From Bacteroidota bacterium (GTDB lineage Bacteria > Bacteroidota > Bacteroidia > Cytophagales > Cyclobacteriaceae), in contig JACPVX010000022.1 in assembly GCA_016191555.1 (NCBI GenBank), positions 1 through 32,948 on the forward strand: a stretch of DNA of 32,948 nt, written 5' to 3'. The notes beneath the pieces are model-generated. The model saw only the letters and a program-made list of their open reading frames with translations. It was not told the origin of the DNA and ran no database searches. A program made the position numbers and the translations under genes. Within the stretch, counting starts at the first letter, position 1. Each line of letters begins with the position of its first letter. Below are positions 24,519 through 32,303 of the stretch, piece after piece.

Positions 24519-24735
24519 GCAACAATTGATCGAACGATTTCTGCTTTGAAGTATTTTTTTTGAAGTTATTAACGAAGTCAACGGCTTCATCTAGATCTTT
24601 CAAAATTCTTTTCTCTGCAGGGGTCATTTTTTTTGGCTTTGACTCTACCACTTCTACAAACTCCATGTGCTTTAACAACTCCTTTAAAAAAGGGAGCTTG
24701 CTTTTTTTCTTGATGTTCAAAACAAGTTGTGACAT
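24508..24735 (-). CDS. Antitoxin partner of the RelE/ParE-type toxin
   Basis: A 75-residue, highly charged protein (MSQLVLNIKKKSKLPFLKELLKHMEFVEVVE ...) that overlaps the toxin start by 11 bp. The N-terminal strand LVLNIKKKSKLPFLKELLKHM and the helical C-terminus (AEKRILKDLDEAVDFVNNFKKN) match small antitoxins found with this toxin type in Bacteroidota. The C-terminal half would wrap the toxin. A DNA-binding fold is not obvious. Together the two genes form a compact module between dusB and the EamA gene. Confidence 0.8.
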   Translation of the reverse strand: MSQLVLNIKKKSKLPFLKELLKHMEFVEVVESKPKKMTPAEKRILKDLDEAVDFVNNFKKNTSKQKSFDQLLREL

Positions 24736-24778
24736 AGTGGGCAGAACGTAAAATTATAAAAAATAGGACACAATTAAT

Positions 24779-25771
24779 TTACGAAACCAATTCCTGAGTA
24801 TAATGATTGCTTACTTCATTCAATATGTGATGAATTTCATCTACTGTCAACGCCTCTACCAATCGCATGCGGAAGGGTTTGAAATCGGGAACGCCTTTGA
24901 AGTAGTTGGTGTAGTGCCTGCGCATTTCAAAAATGCCGAGCTTGTCGCCTTTCCAGCGAATGGAGAAATCGAGGTGCTTACGCGTAACCTGTATGCGATC
25001 GGCAATGGAAGGTGGCGGAAGATGCGTGCCAGTTTTAAAATAGTGTTTGATTTCGTTGAATACCCAAGGCGCACCGATGGCAGCTCGGCCAATCATGATG
25101 CCATCTATACCATAGCGATTTCTATACTCCAATGCTTTTTCGGGCGAGTCGATATCGCCATTGCCAAACACGGGGATTTTCATGCGCGGGTTTTCTTTGA
25201 TCTTGCCGATGAGTGTCCAATCGGCTGAGCCTTTGTACATCTGCACGCGCGTGCGACCGTGAATGGTAAGTGCCTGTATGCCGATGTCTTGTAATCGCTC
25301 GGCTACCTCCACCACGTTTTTGGTATTTTCATCCCAGCCCAAGCGCGTTTTCACTGTAACCGGCAAGTGAGTTGCTTTCACTATTTCGGCTGTCATTTGC
25401 ACCATCTTGGGGATGTCTTGCAAAAGCGCAGCACCGGCACCTCTACAGGCCACGGCCTTTACGGGGCAGCCGTAATTGATATCGATTAAATCGGGATTTA
25501 CTTCAGTAGCGATTTGTGCCGAGTGCACCATGTTGCCGATGTCGCCACCAAATAACTGGATGCCGATGGGTCGCTCGTATTCGAAGATATCGAGTTTCTG
25601 ACGACTTTTGGCTGCATCGCGAATCAAGCCTTCGGAGGAAATGAATTCAGTGTACATCAAATCGGCACCGCCTTCTTTGCACACGGCACGAAAAGGAGGG
25701 TCGCTCACATCTTCCATGGGGGCGAGCAACAGGGGAAATTCTCCTAAATCTATGGTACCGATCTTTGTCAC
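24779..25771 (-). CDS. tRNA-dihydrouridine synthase (DusB-like)
   Basis: An FMN enzyme that reduces uridines in the D-loop of tRNA. The 330 residues form the TIM barrel with LAPMEDVSDPPFRAVCKEGGADLMYTEF (about 16-43), the FMN-binding IQLFGGD, catalytic Cys102 in IDINYGCPVKAVACRGAGAALL, VTVKTRLGWDE, ALTIHGRTRVQMYKG, IPVFGNGDI and GIMIGRAAIGAPWVF. The C-terminal helical domain (about 240-325) binds tRNA. The sequence fits the DusB-type bacterial branch better than DusA or DusC. It is divergent from the CPBP gene and has a -7 box at 25829-25836. Confidence 0.94.
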   Translation of the reverse strand: MTKIGTIDLGEFPLLLAPMEDVSDPPFRAVCKEGGADLMYTEFISSEGLIRDAAKSRQKLDIFEYERPIGIQLFGGDIGNMVHSAQIATEVNPDLIDINYGCPVKAVACRGAGAALLQDIPKMVQMTAEIVKATHLPVTVKTRLGWDENTKNVVEVAERLQDIGIQALTIHGRTRVQMYKGSADWTLIGKIKENPRMKIPVFGNGDIDSPEKALEYRNRYGIDGIMIGRAAIGAPWVFNEIKHYFKTGTHLPPPSIADRIQVTRKHLDFSIRWKGDKLGIFEMRRHYTNYFKGVPDFKPFRMRLVEALTVDEIHHILNEVSNHYTQELVS

Positions 25772-25828
25772 GTTTGATTATTCGTTCAAAAACTGCGTTG
25801 TTTGCGAGCTAGTCTGCCTAAAGCAGCA

Positions 25829-25836
25829 CAAAATTA
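25829..25836 (-). promoter_or_regulatory. -7 promoter element for the dihydrouridine synthase gene
   Basis: Minus-strand TAATTTTG matches TAnnTTTG, about 58 bp before the start codon, in the 80-bp gap to the divergent CPBP gene. No clear -33 box is visible. Confidence 0.45.
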
Positions 25837-25851
25837 CTATTTTATTTACGG

Positions 25852-26784
25852 ATGGAAGTGAATCAAGAAAAACCTGTTTGGCTCGTGTTGTTGCTGGTGT
25901 GCGTTGCGGCTTTATTGGGCTTATTGATGGGGTCTGCCATCGGAGCAGGTTTAGCGAATTTGCTCTATACGGGCGAGAGTGATTTGTTGCAGGGAATGCT
26001 CAACTACAGCGACAACAAGCTGCGCGTGCCATTGCTGGTGATGCAAGGTGTAACTAGTCTGGGCGGATTTTTAATCGCTCCTTATTTTGTTTGGACGGCT
26101 CTCACCAAAAACAATCTGAGTTATTTCAATATTCAGCCTTTACAGCCTTTATCGCTACTGGTGGCGACAGGGTTGGTGATTTCATTTGCTGTGGCGGACT
26201 CTGTTATCATTGAGTGGAATCAAAATATCACTTTACCTGACTTCTTAAAAGAAATAGACTTTCTAAAAGGAATAGAAGATTGGGCACGCATTCAAGAAAA
26301 TGAACTGGCAGAAGTCACCAAGATGCTTACCAATTTTCAGTCGTTTGGCGAATTTGCTCTAGCTTTTCTAGTGGTGGGTGTGCTGGCCGGTATCTGCGAA
26401 GAGTTTTTGTTTCGTGGCATTGTGCAGCGCGAGTTGTGGCGCGGCAGCGGCAATATTCACGTGGCGATTTGGGTGTCAGCGATAATCTTTAGCGCCATTC
26501 ACGTGCAGTTTTTTGGATTTGTACCACGGGTTCTGTTGGGTGCGCTATTTGGTTATTTATATTATTGGTCCGGCAACTTGATCGTCCCCATTGCCGCGCA
26601 TTTGTTCAACAATGGTTTTTCACTGATTATGCTGTATCTGTTTCAGCAGAAGATCATCACCACTGATATTGAAAAACCCGAAGCGGCACCATGGCCTGCT
26701 GTGATTGTGTGTGCTTTGATTTCTATTGGCTTGCTGTATTATTTCAAAAAACGTTTTTCAACTTCAACTCCTTCTACCCTTTGA
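25852..26784 (+). CDS. CPBP family intramembrane glutamic endopeptidase
   Basis: A 310-residue membrane protein with about eight hydrophobic helices, of the CAAX-processing/bacteriocin-processing (Abi) family. The three family motifs are intact: EEFLFRG (EExxxR, about 183-189), FSAIHVQFFGF (FxxxH, about 213-217) and HLFNNG (HxxxN, about 249-253). The N-terminal half has two helices and a soluble loop (about 130-170, FLKEIDFLKGIEDWARIQEN). Members act as proteases for membrane or prenylated substrates; the substrate here is unknown. Its TGA stop overlaps the TTG start of cdsA (sequence TTGA), so translation of the two is coupled. Confidence 0.92.
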   Translation: MEVNQEKPVWLVLLLVCVAALLGLLMGSAIGAGLANLLYTGESDLLQGMLNYSDNKLRVPLLVMQGVTSLGGFLIAPYFVWTALTKNNLSYFNIQPLQPLSLLVATGLVISFAVADSVIIEWNQNITLPDFLKEIDFLKGIEDWARIQENELAEVTKMLTNFQSFGEFALAFLVVGVLAGICEEFLFRGIVQRELWRGSGNIHVAIWVSAIIFSAIHVQFFGFVPRVLLGALFGYLYYWSGNLIVPIAAHLFNNGFSLIMLYLFQQKIITTDIEKPEAAPWPAVIVCALISIGLLYYFKKRFSTSTPSTL

Positions 26785-27611
26785 GCGCTACACAAAAAAA
26801 ATTCAGCAATCTGCCCCAGCGTTTAGCCACTGCCTTGCTCGGTGCTTTCGGTATTATTTTCGGTGTGGTGTACAGCGAGTGGACCTATCTGGTTATCTTC
26901 TTCATCATTTGCTTCTTTTCCTTAAGGGAATTTTACAAACTCTCCGGACTGGATGGCATGGTTCCTCAAAAAACATTTGGCACCATTTGCGGACTCACGA
27001 TTTTCTTTCTCTCGTTTTTTATTGAGCGCGGCTCAATCTCGTATCGCTATTACTTTATTTTCTTTCCGCTGCTCTCGTGTGTGTACATGATCAAGTTGTA
27101 CAAAAAGTTTGAGCGCAAGCCGTTTACCAATATTGCCTTTACCTTTTTGGGCATCTTTTACATAGCGGTGCCTTTGGCGCTGTTGCACATCGCTGCGTTT
27201 GAACAAGGCAAATACAATTTCGAAATCATCTTTGGTTCGCTTTTCATTTTATGGGCTACCGATACGGGTGCCTACTTTGCCGGATCCATGTTTGGCAAAC
27301 GTAAACTGTTCGAACGTATTTCTCCTAAAAAATCGTGGGAAGGTGTGATTGGTGGTGCGTTACTCGCTTTTGCAATGGCTTTTGCAATGGCTTACTTCTT
27401 CCCGCTGCTGGCGTTGTGGCAATGGATGAGCATTTGCGCTATTATTATTGTTGGGGGCGTGTATGGCGATTTGGTAGAATCGTTGTTGAAGCGCAGTATT
27501 GAAATCAAAGATTCGGGAAATAGTTTGCCCGGACATGGCGGCTTTTTAGATCGCTTCGATGGTTTATTTATCTCGGCTCCTTTTATCGTGGCCTTTTTAG
27601 AGATTTTTTAA
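26781..27611 (+). CDS. cdsA: Phosphatidate cytidylyltransferase
   Basis: Makes CDP-diacylglycerol from phosphatidic acid and CTP at the inner membrane, the branch point for phospholipids. I start at TTG 26781, which gives 276 residues beginning (M)SATQKKFSNLPQRLATALLGAFGIIFG. The longer frame opens 90 bp upstream inside the CPBP gene and encodes no family sequence there. Six to eight membrane helices are visible. The signature region has WATDTGAYFAGSMFGK, ISPKKSWEGVIGG, and VYGDLVESLLKRSIEIKDSGNSLPGHGGFLDRFDGLF (about 222-258), containing the CDP-binding Asp residues. It is translationally coupled to the CPBP gene by a 4-bp overlap. Confidence 0.95.
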   Translation: MSATQKKFSNLPQRLATALLGAFGIIFGVVYSEWTYLVIFFIICFFSLREFYKLSGLDGMVPQKTFGTICGLTIFFLSFFIERGSISYRYYFIFFPLLSCVYMIKLYKKFERKPFTNIAFTFLGIFYIAVPLALLHIAAFEQGKYNFEIIFGSLFILWATDTGAYFAGSMFGKRKLFERISPKKSWEGVIGGALLAFAMAFAMAYFFPLLALWQWMSICAIIIVGGVYGDLVESLLKRSIEIKDSGNSLPGHGGFLDRFDGLFISAPFIVAFLEIF

Positions 27612-27669
27612 ACCGGAATTAAGTATTAGAATATAGGTAGAGTTAATCGAGTGACGAATCCTTCGGATT

Positions 27670-27717
27670 GTCAGGGTTTAACCTTGACAGCATTTAGATT
27701 TATTCGTCAAGGTTAAA
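27670..27717. repeat. Three-arm palindrome (two mutually exclusive hairpins)
   Basis: Arm 1 GTCAGGGTT (27670-27678), arm 2 AACCTTGAC (27680-27688) and arm 3 GTCAAGGTT (27706-27714). Arm 2 can pair with arm 1 (one mismatch, or G-U in RNA) or with arm 3, extended to a perfect 12-bp TTTAACCTTGAC/GTCAAGGTTAAA. It could end cdsA transcripts, be a protein site or be a dispersed repeat. Confidence 0.6.
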
Positions 27718-27951
27718 TCTCGGTGCTTCCATAGGCTTTGTTTAGCGAGGCGGTCAAATCGCCTGACTTAATCACGAATAATTTGATTTTTCAGCGATTC
27801 CAATTCCCTTTTTGACCCATTGCTTTAACTGTGTAACGACCGAATTTCTTTCGTTAAAGAAGCTATTTTTTGACTGTTTATCCTTTGGATGAAAAGGATC
27901 GCCAAACATTCTACTTTTTAGGATTGGCTTACACCATCTGGCCAAATTATA

Positions 27952-27959
27952 TATCTTTG
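27952..27959 (+). promoter_or_regulatory. -7 promoter element for gdhA
   Basis: TATCTTTG matches TAnnTTTG exactly and predicts a start near 27966, with a leader of about 44 nt to the ATG at 28010. TTGG at 27924-27927 may be a poorly spaced -33 box. Confidence 0.6.
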
Positions 27960-28009
27960 CAACCGTTTTCGAGCTAGATTTAAACAGTTAAATTCTATAC
28001 TACCATTTT

Positions 28010-29284
28010 ATGGCTTACATCGAACCTGCACCGTTACTCGACAAAGAGAATCCATTTGAGGCAATGATGTCTCGCTTCCGCACCGCTTCTCAAATTTTAG
28101 GGCTGGAAGAAGAAGTTTACAACGTATTGAAAGTTCCTGCCCGTCAGGTGATTGTTTCATTGCCAGTGACAATGGATGATGGCAGCATCCGAGTTTTTGA
28201 AGGCTACCGCGTTATTCACTCTACGATTTTGGGCCCTTCTAAAGGAGGTATTCGCTTTGATCCGCATGTAAACTTAGATGAAGTAAAAGCATTGGCCGCC
28301 TGGATGACCTGGAAATGTGCCGTTGTAGATATTCCGTACGGTGGTGCCAAAGGTGGTGTTGCCTGCAACCCGCGCGAAATGAGTGCCGGTGAAATCGAGC
28401 GCCTGATGCGTGCTTACACTTTGTCAATGATCGACATCTTCGGTGCCGATAAAGATATTCCTGCTCCTGATATGGGAACAGGTCCGCGCGAGATGGCGTG
28501 GTTGATGGACGAATATTCCAGAACACAAGGTATGACGGTGAATGCCGTAGTTACCGGTAAGCCGATTGTATTGGGTGGATCTTTAGGAAGAACCGAAGCT
28601 ACCGGCCGTGGTGTAATGGTATCTGCCTTGGCTGCGATGGAAAAATTAAAAATCAATCCATACAAAGCAACTTGTGCAGTGCAAGGTTTTGGAAATGTGG
28701 GCTCATGGGCCGCACGCTTGTTGTCGGAGCGTGGCTTGAAAGTGCAAGCGATCAGCGATTTGGGTGGCGCATACTACAATGAAAATGGAATTGACATTGA
28801 AGCGGCTGTGAAATACCGCGATGCCAACAAAGGTTCACTGGAAGGATTTCCTAATGCTGAGAAAATTGGAAGTGGTGATATTTTGACCCTACCCGTTGAT
28901 CTATTGGTTCCTGCAGCTACTGAAGATGTAATCACCGGAAGCAATGCCGGTAAGATTCAGGCGAACTTGATTGTAGAAGGTGCCAATGGTCCTACTTCAT
29001 CGAAAGCTGATAGCGTGATTTACGAAAAAGGAATTAGCGTAGTGCCGGATATCTTGGCGAATGCCGGTGGTGTTACTGTTTCTTATTTCGAGTGGGTGCA
29101 AAATCGCTTAGGTTACAAGTGGACGGCAGACCGCGTGAACAGACGCAGCGACCGGATTATGAAAGATGCGTTTGACAATGTTTATAAAACAGCTACTGAA
29201 TACAAAGTATCGTTGCGTATTGCTGCCTACATGGTAGCCATCGACAAAGTAGCGAAGACTTATAAATACAGAGGAGGGTTTTAA
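28010..29284 (+). CDS. gdhA: Glutamate dehydrogenase (Glu/Leu/Phe/Val dehydrogenase family)
   Basis: Interconverts glutamate and 2-oxoglutarate plus ammonia in the cytoplasm. The 424 residues show the dimerisation domain with PSKGGIRFDPHVNLDEVKALA (about 73-93), the catalytic Lys in DIPYGGAKGGVACNP (about 106-120) and DMGTGPREMAWLMDEY. The dinucleotide-binding domain has AVQGFGNVGSWAA (Rossmann GxGxxG-type, about 224-236), and the C-terminal NAGGVTVSYFEWVQNRLGYKW closes the active site. Length and the GFGNVG motif fit the ~420-residue hexameric branch, which is usually NAD-linked and catabolic, but cofactor use cannot be proved from this alone. A Bacteroidota promoter lies 50 bp upstream, and a strong bidirectional terminator follows the stop. 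Confidence 0.95.
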   Translation: MAYIEPAPLLDKENPFEAMMSRFRTASQILGLEEEVYNVLKVPARQVIVSLPVTMDDGSIRVFEGYRVIHSTILGPSKGGIRFDPHVNLDEVKALAAWMTWKCAVVDIPYGGAKGGVACNPREMSAGEIERLMRAYTLSMIDIFGADKDIPAPDMGTGPREMAWLMDEYSRTQGMTVNAVVTGKPIVLGGSLGRTEATGRGVMVSALAAMEKLKINPYKATCAVQGFGNVGSWAARLLSERGLKVQAISDLGGAYYNENGIDIEAAVKYRDANKGSLEGFPNAEKIGSGDILTLPVDLLVPAATEDVITGSNAGKIQANLIVEGANGPTSSKADSVIYEKGISVVPDILANAGGVTVSYFEWVQNRLGYKWTADRVNRRSDRIMKDAFDNVYKTATEYKVSLRIAAYMVAIDKVAKTYKYRGGF

Positions 29285-29300
29285 TTCACTTCTCACAAAT

Positions 29301-29330
29301 AAAAAAGCCTCGCACATGCGGGGCTTTTTT
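29301..29330. terminator. Bidirectional intrinsic terminator after gdhA
   Basis: AAAAAAGCCTCGC (29301-29313), loop ACAT, GCGGGGCTTTTTT (29318-29330): a 13-bp stem with one T-G pair. An A-run is at the left and a T-run at the right, so it can end gdhA (+) and the FAD oxidoreductase gene (-), whose stop is 9 bp away. Confidence 0.93.
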
Positions 29331-29338
29331 ATTGCCGA

Positions 29339-30874
29339 TTAATCCCGTTCAAGAACAGCCATCGCTGCATTGTGCCCAGGGATACCGCTGACACCGCCAC
29401 CCCGCTTGGCACCGGCACCGCAAATAAAAATGCGTGCATCATCTGTCTCCACACCCCAGCCCGGTGCTTCGTCATTTTCTCTAAATGGAAAAGCCAAGTC
29501 GCGGTGAAAGATGTTGCCGCGTGGCAAGCCGATAGCCTCTTCAATATCTTGAGGTGTCTTTGCTTCAATGGTTAACTCGCCATCATTTGATTTGGCTAAT
29601 ACCGATTCGATCGGGTCTTCTAAGTATTGATTCAACGATTGGATGGCCGCCTTCAATGCTTCCTCTCGTGTTGCATCATTATTCTTATCAAAAAGAGTAG
29701 CAGGCGTATGAAGTCCAAACAATGTTAGTGTGTGATAGCCTTTGCTTTGCAAGTCTGCGCTGAGAATGGTAGGATCGGTCAACGTATGGCAATAGATTTC
29801 CAACGGCAAGTTGTCCGGCATTTTTCCAGACTTGGCTTGTTCGTAAGCTGTCTCGAGTTGCGTAAAGCTTTCGTTGATGTGAAATGTTCCTGCAAATGCA
29901 TCGCGTGGGTCGGCACCGGATTTCAGTCGTGGCAACTGCTTTAGCAACATGTTAATTTTCATCTGCGAACCATCTAAACTGGATGGTGGATTTTTGCCCC
30001 GCAATTTTGCTAATGTTTGTGGCGCAGCATTGGACAACAAATACGATGATACGAAACTGCTTCCGTCTTCGAGTGTAACGACTACTTCTTTCGCATCGGA
30101 AGCAATCTGAGTGACGCGGCTATTCAGTGTAATCGTTACGCCTGCGGCTGTGGCAACTCTTTCTAATTCTTTCACCAGCGCTCCCATCCCACCTTGTGGT
30201 ACTTTCCACTCGCCATTTCCATTCCCGATCAGGTGATAGAGAAAACAAATATTGGCTTGTAAAGTAAATGCCGATGTGAACGTGCCGATCAATCCATCGG
30301 TGAGCACTACCCCACGCACGATGTCATTTTTGAAATGTTTGGAAATCGTTACTCCAATCGGGTTTTCAATCAGGTCGTTCCAAACAGGATCGAGTGCTAT
30401 ATTTTTCTTCAACTCATTTCGCGTGGGCAATTGTTGCAACATGGTGGGCGCGATACGCTGCGCAAACTGTTCGATATCGCCATAAAATTTTTGCCAGGCT
30501 TTCCATTCGTTTTCGCCCCCGGGTAGTTGGCTAAACGAGTTGGCGGTTTGGTCATCCCAAATTCGTGAAATGTGCAAGCCATTGTTCTTGCCCTGAAAAT
30601 GATAAGGAGTGTAACTCGCTACCCTGCGCGACAACACTTTGAAGTTAAGATTCAGATCATTTACAATTTTATCCGGTAATAAAGAGACGAGGTAAGAATA
30701 GCGCGAGAGGCGCGCATCAAAATCGGGAAACACTTTTACGCTGGTGGTGGCGCCTCCGGCTTCGTTGTTCGCTTCGAGCACAAGTACTTTTTTACCGGCC
30801 TTTGCCAGATAGGTAGCGGCTATCAACCCATTGTGCCCCGCTCCGATAATTACGATGTCGTATTTTTTTGTCAT
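29339..30874 (-). CDS. FAD-dependent oxidoreductase, phytoene desaturase-like (COG1233 / PYROXD2-like)
   Basis: A 511-residue flavoprotein. I start at the ATG ending at 30874 because MTKKYDIVIIGAGHNGLIAATYLAKAGKKVLVLEANNEAGG is the complete N-terminal FAD-binding motif (GxGxxG); the 22 codons upstream have no family character. The middle contains WKVPQGGMGALVKEL (substrate-domain hinge) and VVTLEDGSSFVSSYLLSNAAP. The C-terminus has the second FAD motif, IFICGAGAKRGGGVSGIPGHNAA. It is closest to the broad phytoene desaturase and PYROXD2-like group, not clearly to a carotenoid CrtI, and no carotenoid genes are nearby. The substrate is unknown. It converges on gdhA across a shared terminator. 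Confidence 0.9.
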   Translation of the reverse strand: MTKKYDIVIIGAGHNGLIAATYLAKAGKKVLVLEANNEAGGATTSVKVFPDFDARLSRYSYLVSLLPDKIVNDLNLNFKVLSRRVASYTPYHFQGKNNGLHISRIWDDQTANSFSQLPGGENEWKAWQKFYGDIEQFAQRIAPTMLQQLPTRNELKKNIALDPVWNDLIENPIGVTISKHFKNDIVRGVVLTDGLIGTFTSAFTLQANICFLYHLIGNGNGEWKVPQGGMGALVKELERVATAAGVTITLNSRVTQIASDAKEVVVTLEDGSSFVSSYLLSNAAPQTLAKLRGKNPPSSLDGSQMKINMLLKQLPRLKSGADPRDAFAGTFHINESFTQLETAYEQAKSGKMPDNLPLEIYCHTLTDPTILSADLQSKGYHTLTLFGLHTPATLFDKNNDATREEALKAAIQSLNQYLEDPIESVLAKSNDGELTIEAKTPQDIEEAIGLPRGNIFHRDLAFPFRENDEAPGWGVETDDARIFICGAGAKRGGGVSGIPGHNAAMAVLERD

Positions 30875-31047
30875 GAAGAAATCAGCTAAATCAGCCTGAG
30901 TAAATTTAGTGAAAAAGTTGCGTTGGCTAAGTTGCAGCATAACCTACGACTGATCTTATGCATTTACGGGAGCGTCAAAAAATTAACAGTATGGCGACTA
31001 CAGTAAATAGTTGCAATTTCCCTTATTTAGAATCGTTCTATCTTATG

Positions 31048-31340
31048 GGATGGTCATTACAAATACTTGGTGCTCCACTCTAAATAGTGGGCGCTCCAAC
31101 ACAAATAGTGGACGGTCATTACAAATAGTGGGCGCTCGACTCTAAATAGTGGACGGTCCAACACAAATAGTGAGCGCTCCATTCAAAATAGTGGGCGCTC
31201 CATTTAAAATAGTGGGGAGGCAAATCTAAATAGTGGGCGCTCCATTCTAAATAGTGGGCGCTCCATTCTAAATAGTGGGTGCTCCATTCTAAATAGTGGG
31301 TGCTCGATTCTAAATAGTGGGCGGGCAAATCTGATTTCTG
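31048..31340. repeat. 21-bp tandem repeat array (14 phase-locked units)
   Basis: A core octamer AAATAGTG, preceded by 13 bp such as GGCGCTCCATTCT, recurs with the octamer at 31061 (degenerate), 31082, 31103, 31123, 31144, 31165, 31186, 31207, 31228, 31249, 31270, 31291, 31312 and 31333 (degenerate). All steps are 21 bp except one of 20. The middle is best conserved and both ends decay. One frame reads as repeated HYLEWSA, but it has no gene signals. 21 bp equals two helical turns, so protein-binding sites would lie on one face. Confidence 0.92.
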
Positions 31341-31647
31341 GGTGGCTGAGTTAAGTTTGAACCTTCCTAAAATTACTTGACACGTTTAAGGGCAGTTACT
31401 AAAAGTGTTTTACGGGTTTGAAGTATAACCCTGATTCAATGTTACACATGTCTTCGTTCTTCCTAAAAGAGCAGAACAGTTTTAATTGCTCTGATTCGGG
31501 TTTACAATTGAGTTGCTATTCCTATTATGGCATGACACATTCTACTCTTGTTCCGGTATTGGCATGACAATGATAAATGGTAATCCTAAAACAGGTTGAC
31601 AGCATTTGGTAGTATTCCTAAAACCACCTGACAGTATTGTACTTAGT
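31333..31647. repeat. Decayed ~32-bp tandem repeat array next to the 21-bp array
   Basis: Units begin at 31333, 31365, 31397, 31429, 31461, 31490, 31520, 31552, 31584 and 31616, spaced 32 bp except two steps near 30 bp. The best units show TCCTAAAA, five variable bases, TGACA, then an AT-rich tail (31365, 31584, 31616). Others are strongly decayed (TACTAAAAGTG, CCCTGATTC). The first unit coincides with the last decayed 21-bp unit. Confidence 0.7.
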
Positions 31648-31694
31648 TGAAAACGAAGGGCAGAAATTTAGACTAATACAAACTACGGATAGCT
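31638..31694 (+). repeat. 57-bp direct repeat, copy 1
   Basis: TGTACTTAGTTGAAAACG ... GGATAGCT, matching 32551-32607 at 47 of 57 positions with no gaps. It lies 28 bp beyond the 3' end of the 184-residue gene and overlaps the last ~32-bp unit. Confidence 0.8.
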
Positions 31695-31721
31695 GAGGGA
31701 TTTCTTGGTACATTACCAAGG

Positions 31722-32276
31722 TTATTTTGTGCCAATCTTCTTTAGATCAATTGCGCTGGAATCTTGCGGGAAGTTAAATAGCCTGCCATTTACAATTATC
31801 ATATTATATATATCGCCCACCAATATAATACTATCTGCTTTGACTTGAATTTTTCCATGATATAGTTCAGAGGTGGTACCATCATGTTGACTTGTAACAT
31901 CCGTCATTGAAAAGTCATTGTCATTTTTTGACAAAATAATTTCGTATTGACTTTGACCTGAGTTAAATGAATAGATTGAAGAATTCGTATTATCGATTTT
32001 AGTAGACAAATAAGTCCAGAGAAAGTAAAATATCCAAGGAGAGGCGATTGCATTTACAAAAATAGCTAAGGATATATTTTTGAGTTTAAGCATTAATAGT
32101 AATAAGCCAAATACGATGTTCAATCCAAACAAAAGCGGAATAAATAAAATAATACCAATTGCAACGCTAGGATCATACTTGCTACCCGAAATCAGCCATA
32201 CAAAGGCCAAGGTTTCAATCGCCATTATTCCTATTAAATTGAAAAAGGTTGTTTTAAGTTTTATTCTTTTGTCCAT
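31722..32276 (-). CDS. Membrane protein of unknown function in a repeat-flanked segment (184 aa)
   Basis: No known family. I prefer the ATG ending at 32276 (MDKRIKLKTTFFNLIG), since the nine codons before it lack any hydrophobic or conserved character. Three membrane helices follow (about 10-30, 39-63 and 68-90: FFNLIGIMAIETLAFVWLIS, IGIILFIPLLFGLNIVFGLL, ISLAIFVNAIASPWIFYFLW). After them comes a ~90-residue soluble C-terminal domain with strand-like segments (QYEIILSKNDNDF, GKIQVKADSIILVGDIYNMIIVNG). Its A+T content is clearly above that of the housekeeping genes, and it is bracketed by 57-bp direct repeats, both signs of transfer. Confidence 0.72.
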   Translation of the reverse strand: MDKRIKLKTTFFNLIGIMAIETLAFVWLISGSKYDPSVAIGIILFIPLLFGLNIVFGLLLLMLKLKNISLAIFVNAIASPWIFYFLWTYLSTKIDNTNSSIYSFNSGQSQYEIILSKNDNDFSMTDVTSQHDGTTSELYHGKIQVKADSIILVGDIYNMIIVNGRLFNFPQDSSAIDLKKIGTK

Positions 32277-32303
32277 CTTCTTGCGTACTGCGGAGTCTCC
32301 CAT

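Larger units (their letters stand above)
27612..28009. other. 398-bp intergenic region between cdsA and gdhA with hairpins and a promoter
   Basis: No gene is seen. The left half has clustered palindromes: AATCC-TTC-GGATT (27657-27669), the three-arm GTCAGGGTT/AACCTTGAC/GTCAAGGTT structure (27670-27717) and AGGCG/CGCCT (27748-27764). The right half is AT-rich and contains the gdhA promoter. Confidence 0.7.

Noticed and set aside
31119..31328. Minus-strand frame of 69 codons reading repeated HYLEWSA units
   Set aside because: The frame exists only because 21 is divisible by 3. It lies wholly within the tandem array, breaks where one unit is 20 bp, and has no start signals or non-repeat protein sequence.
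31048..31647. Possible CRISPR array
   Set aside because: Repeats of 21 or 32 bp are contiguous, without unique spacers of constant length. Conservation is not that of a direct repeat plus spacers, and no cas genes are present.
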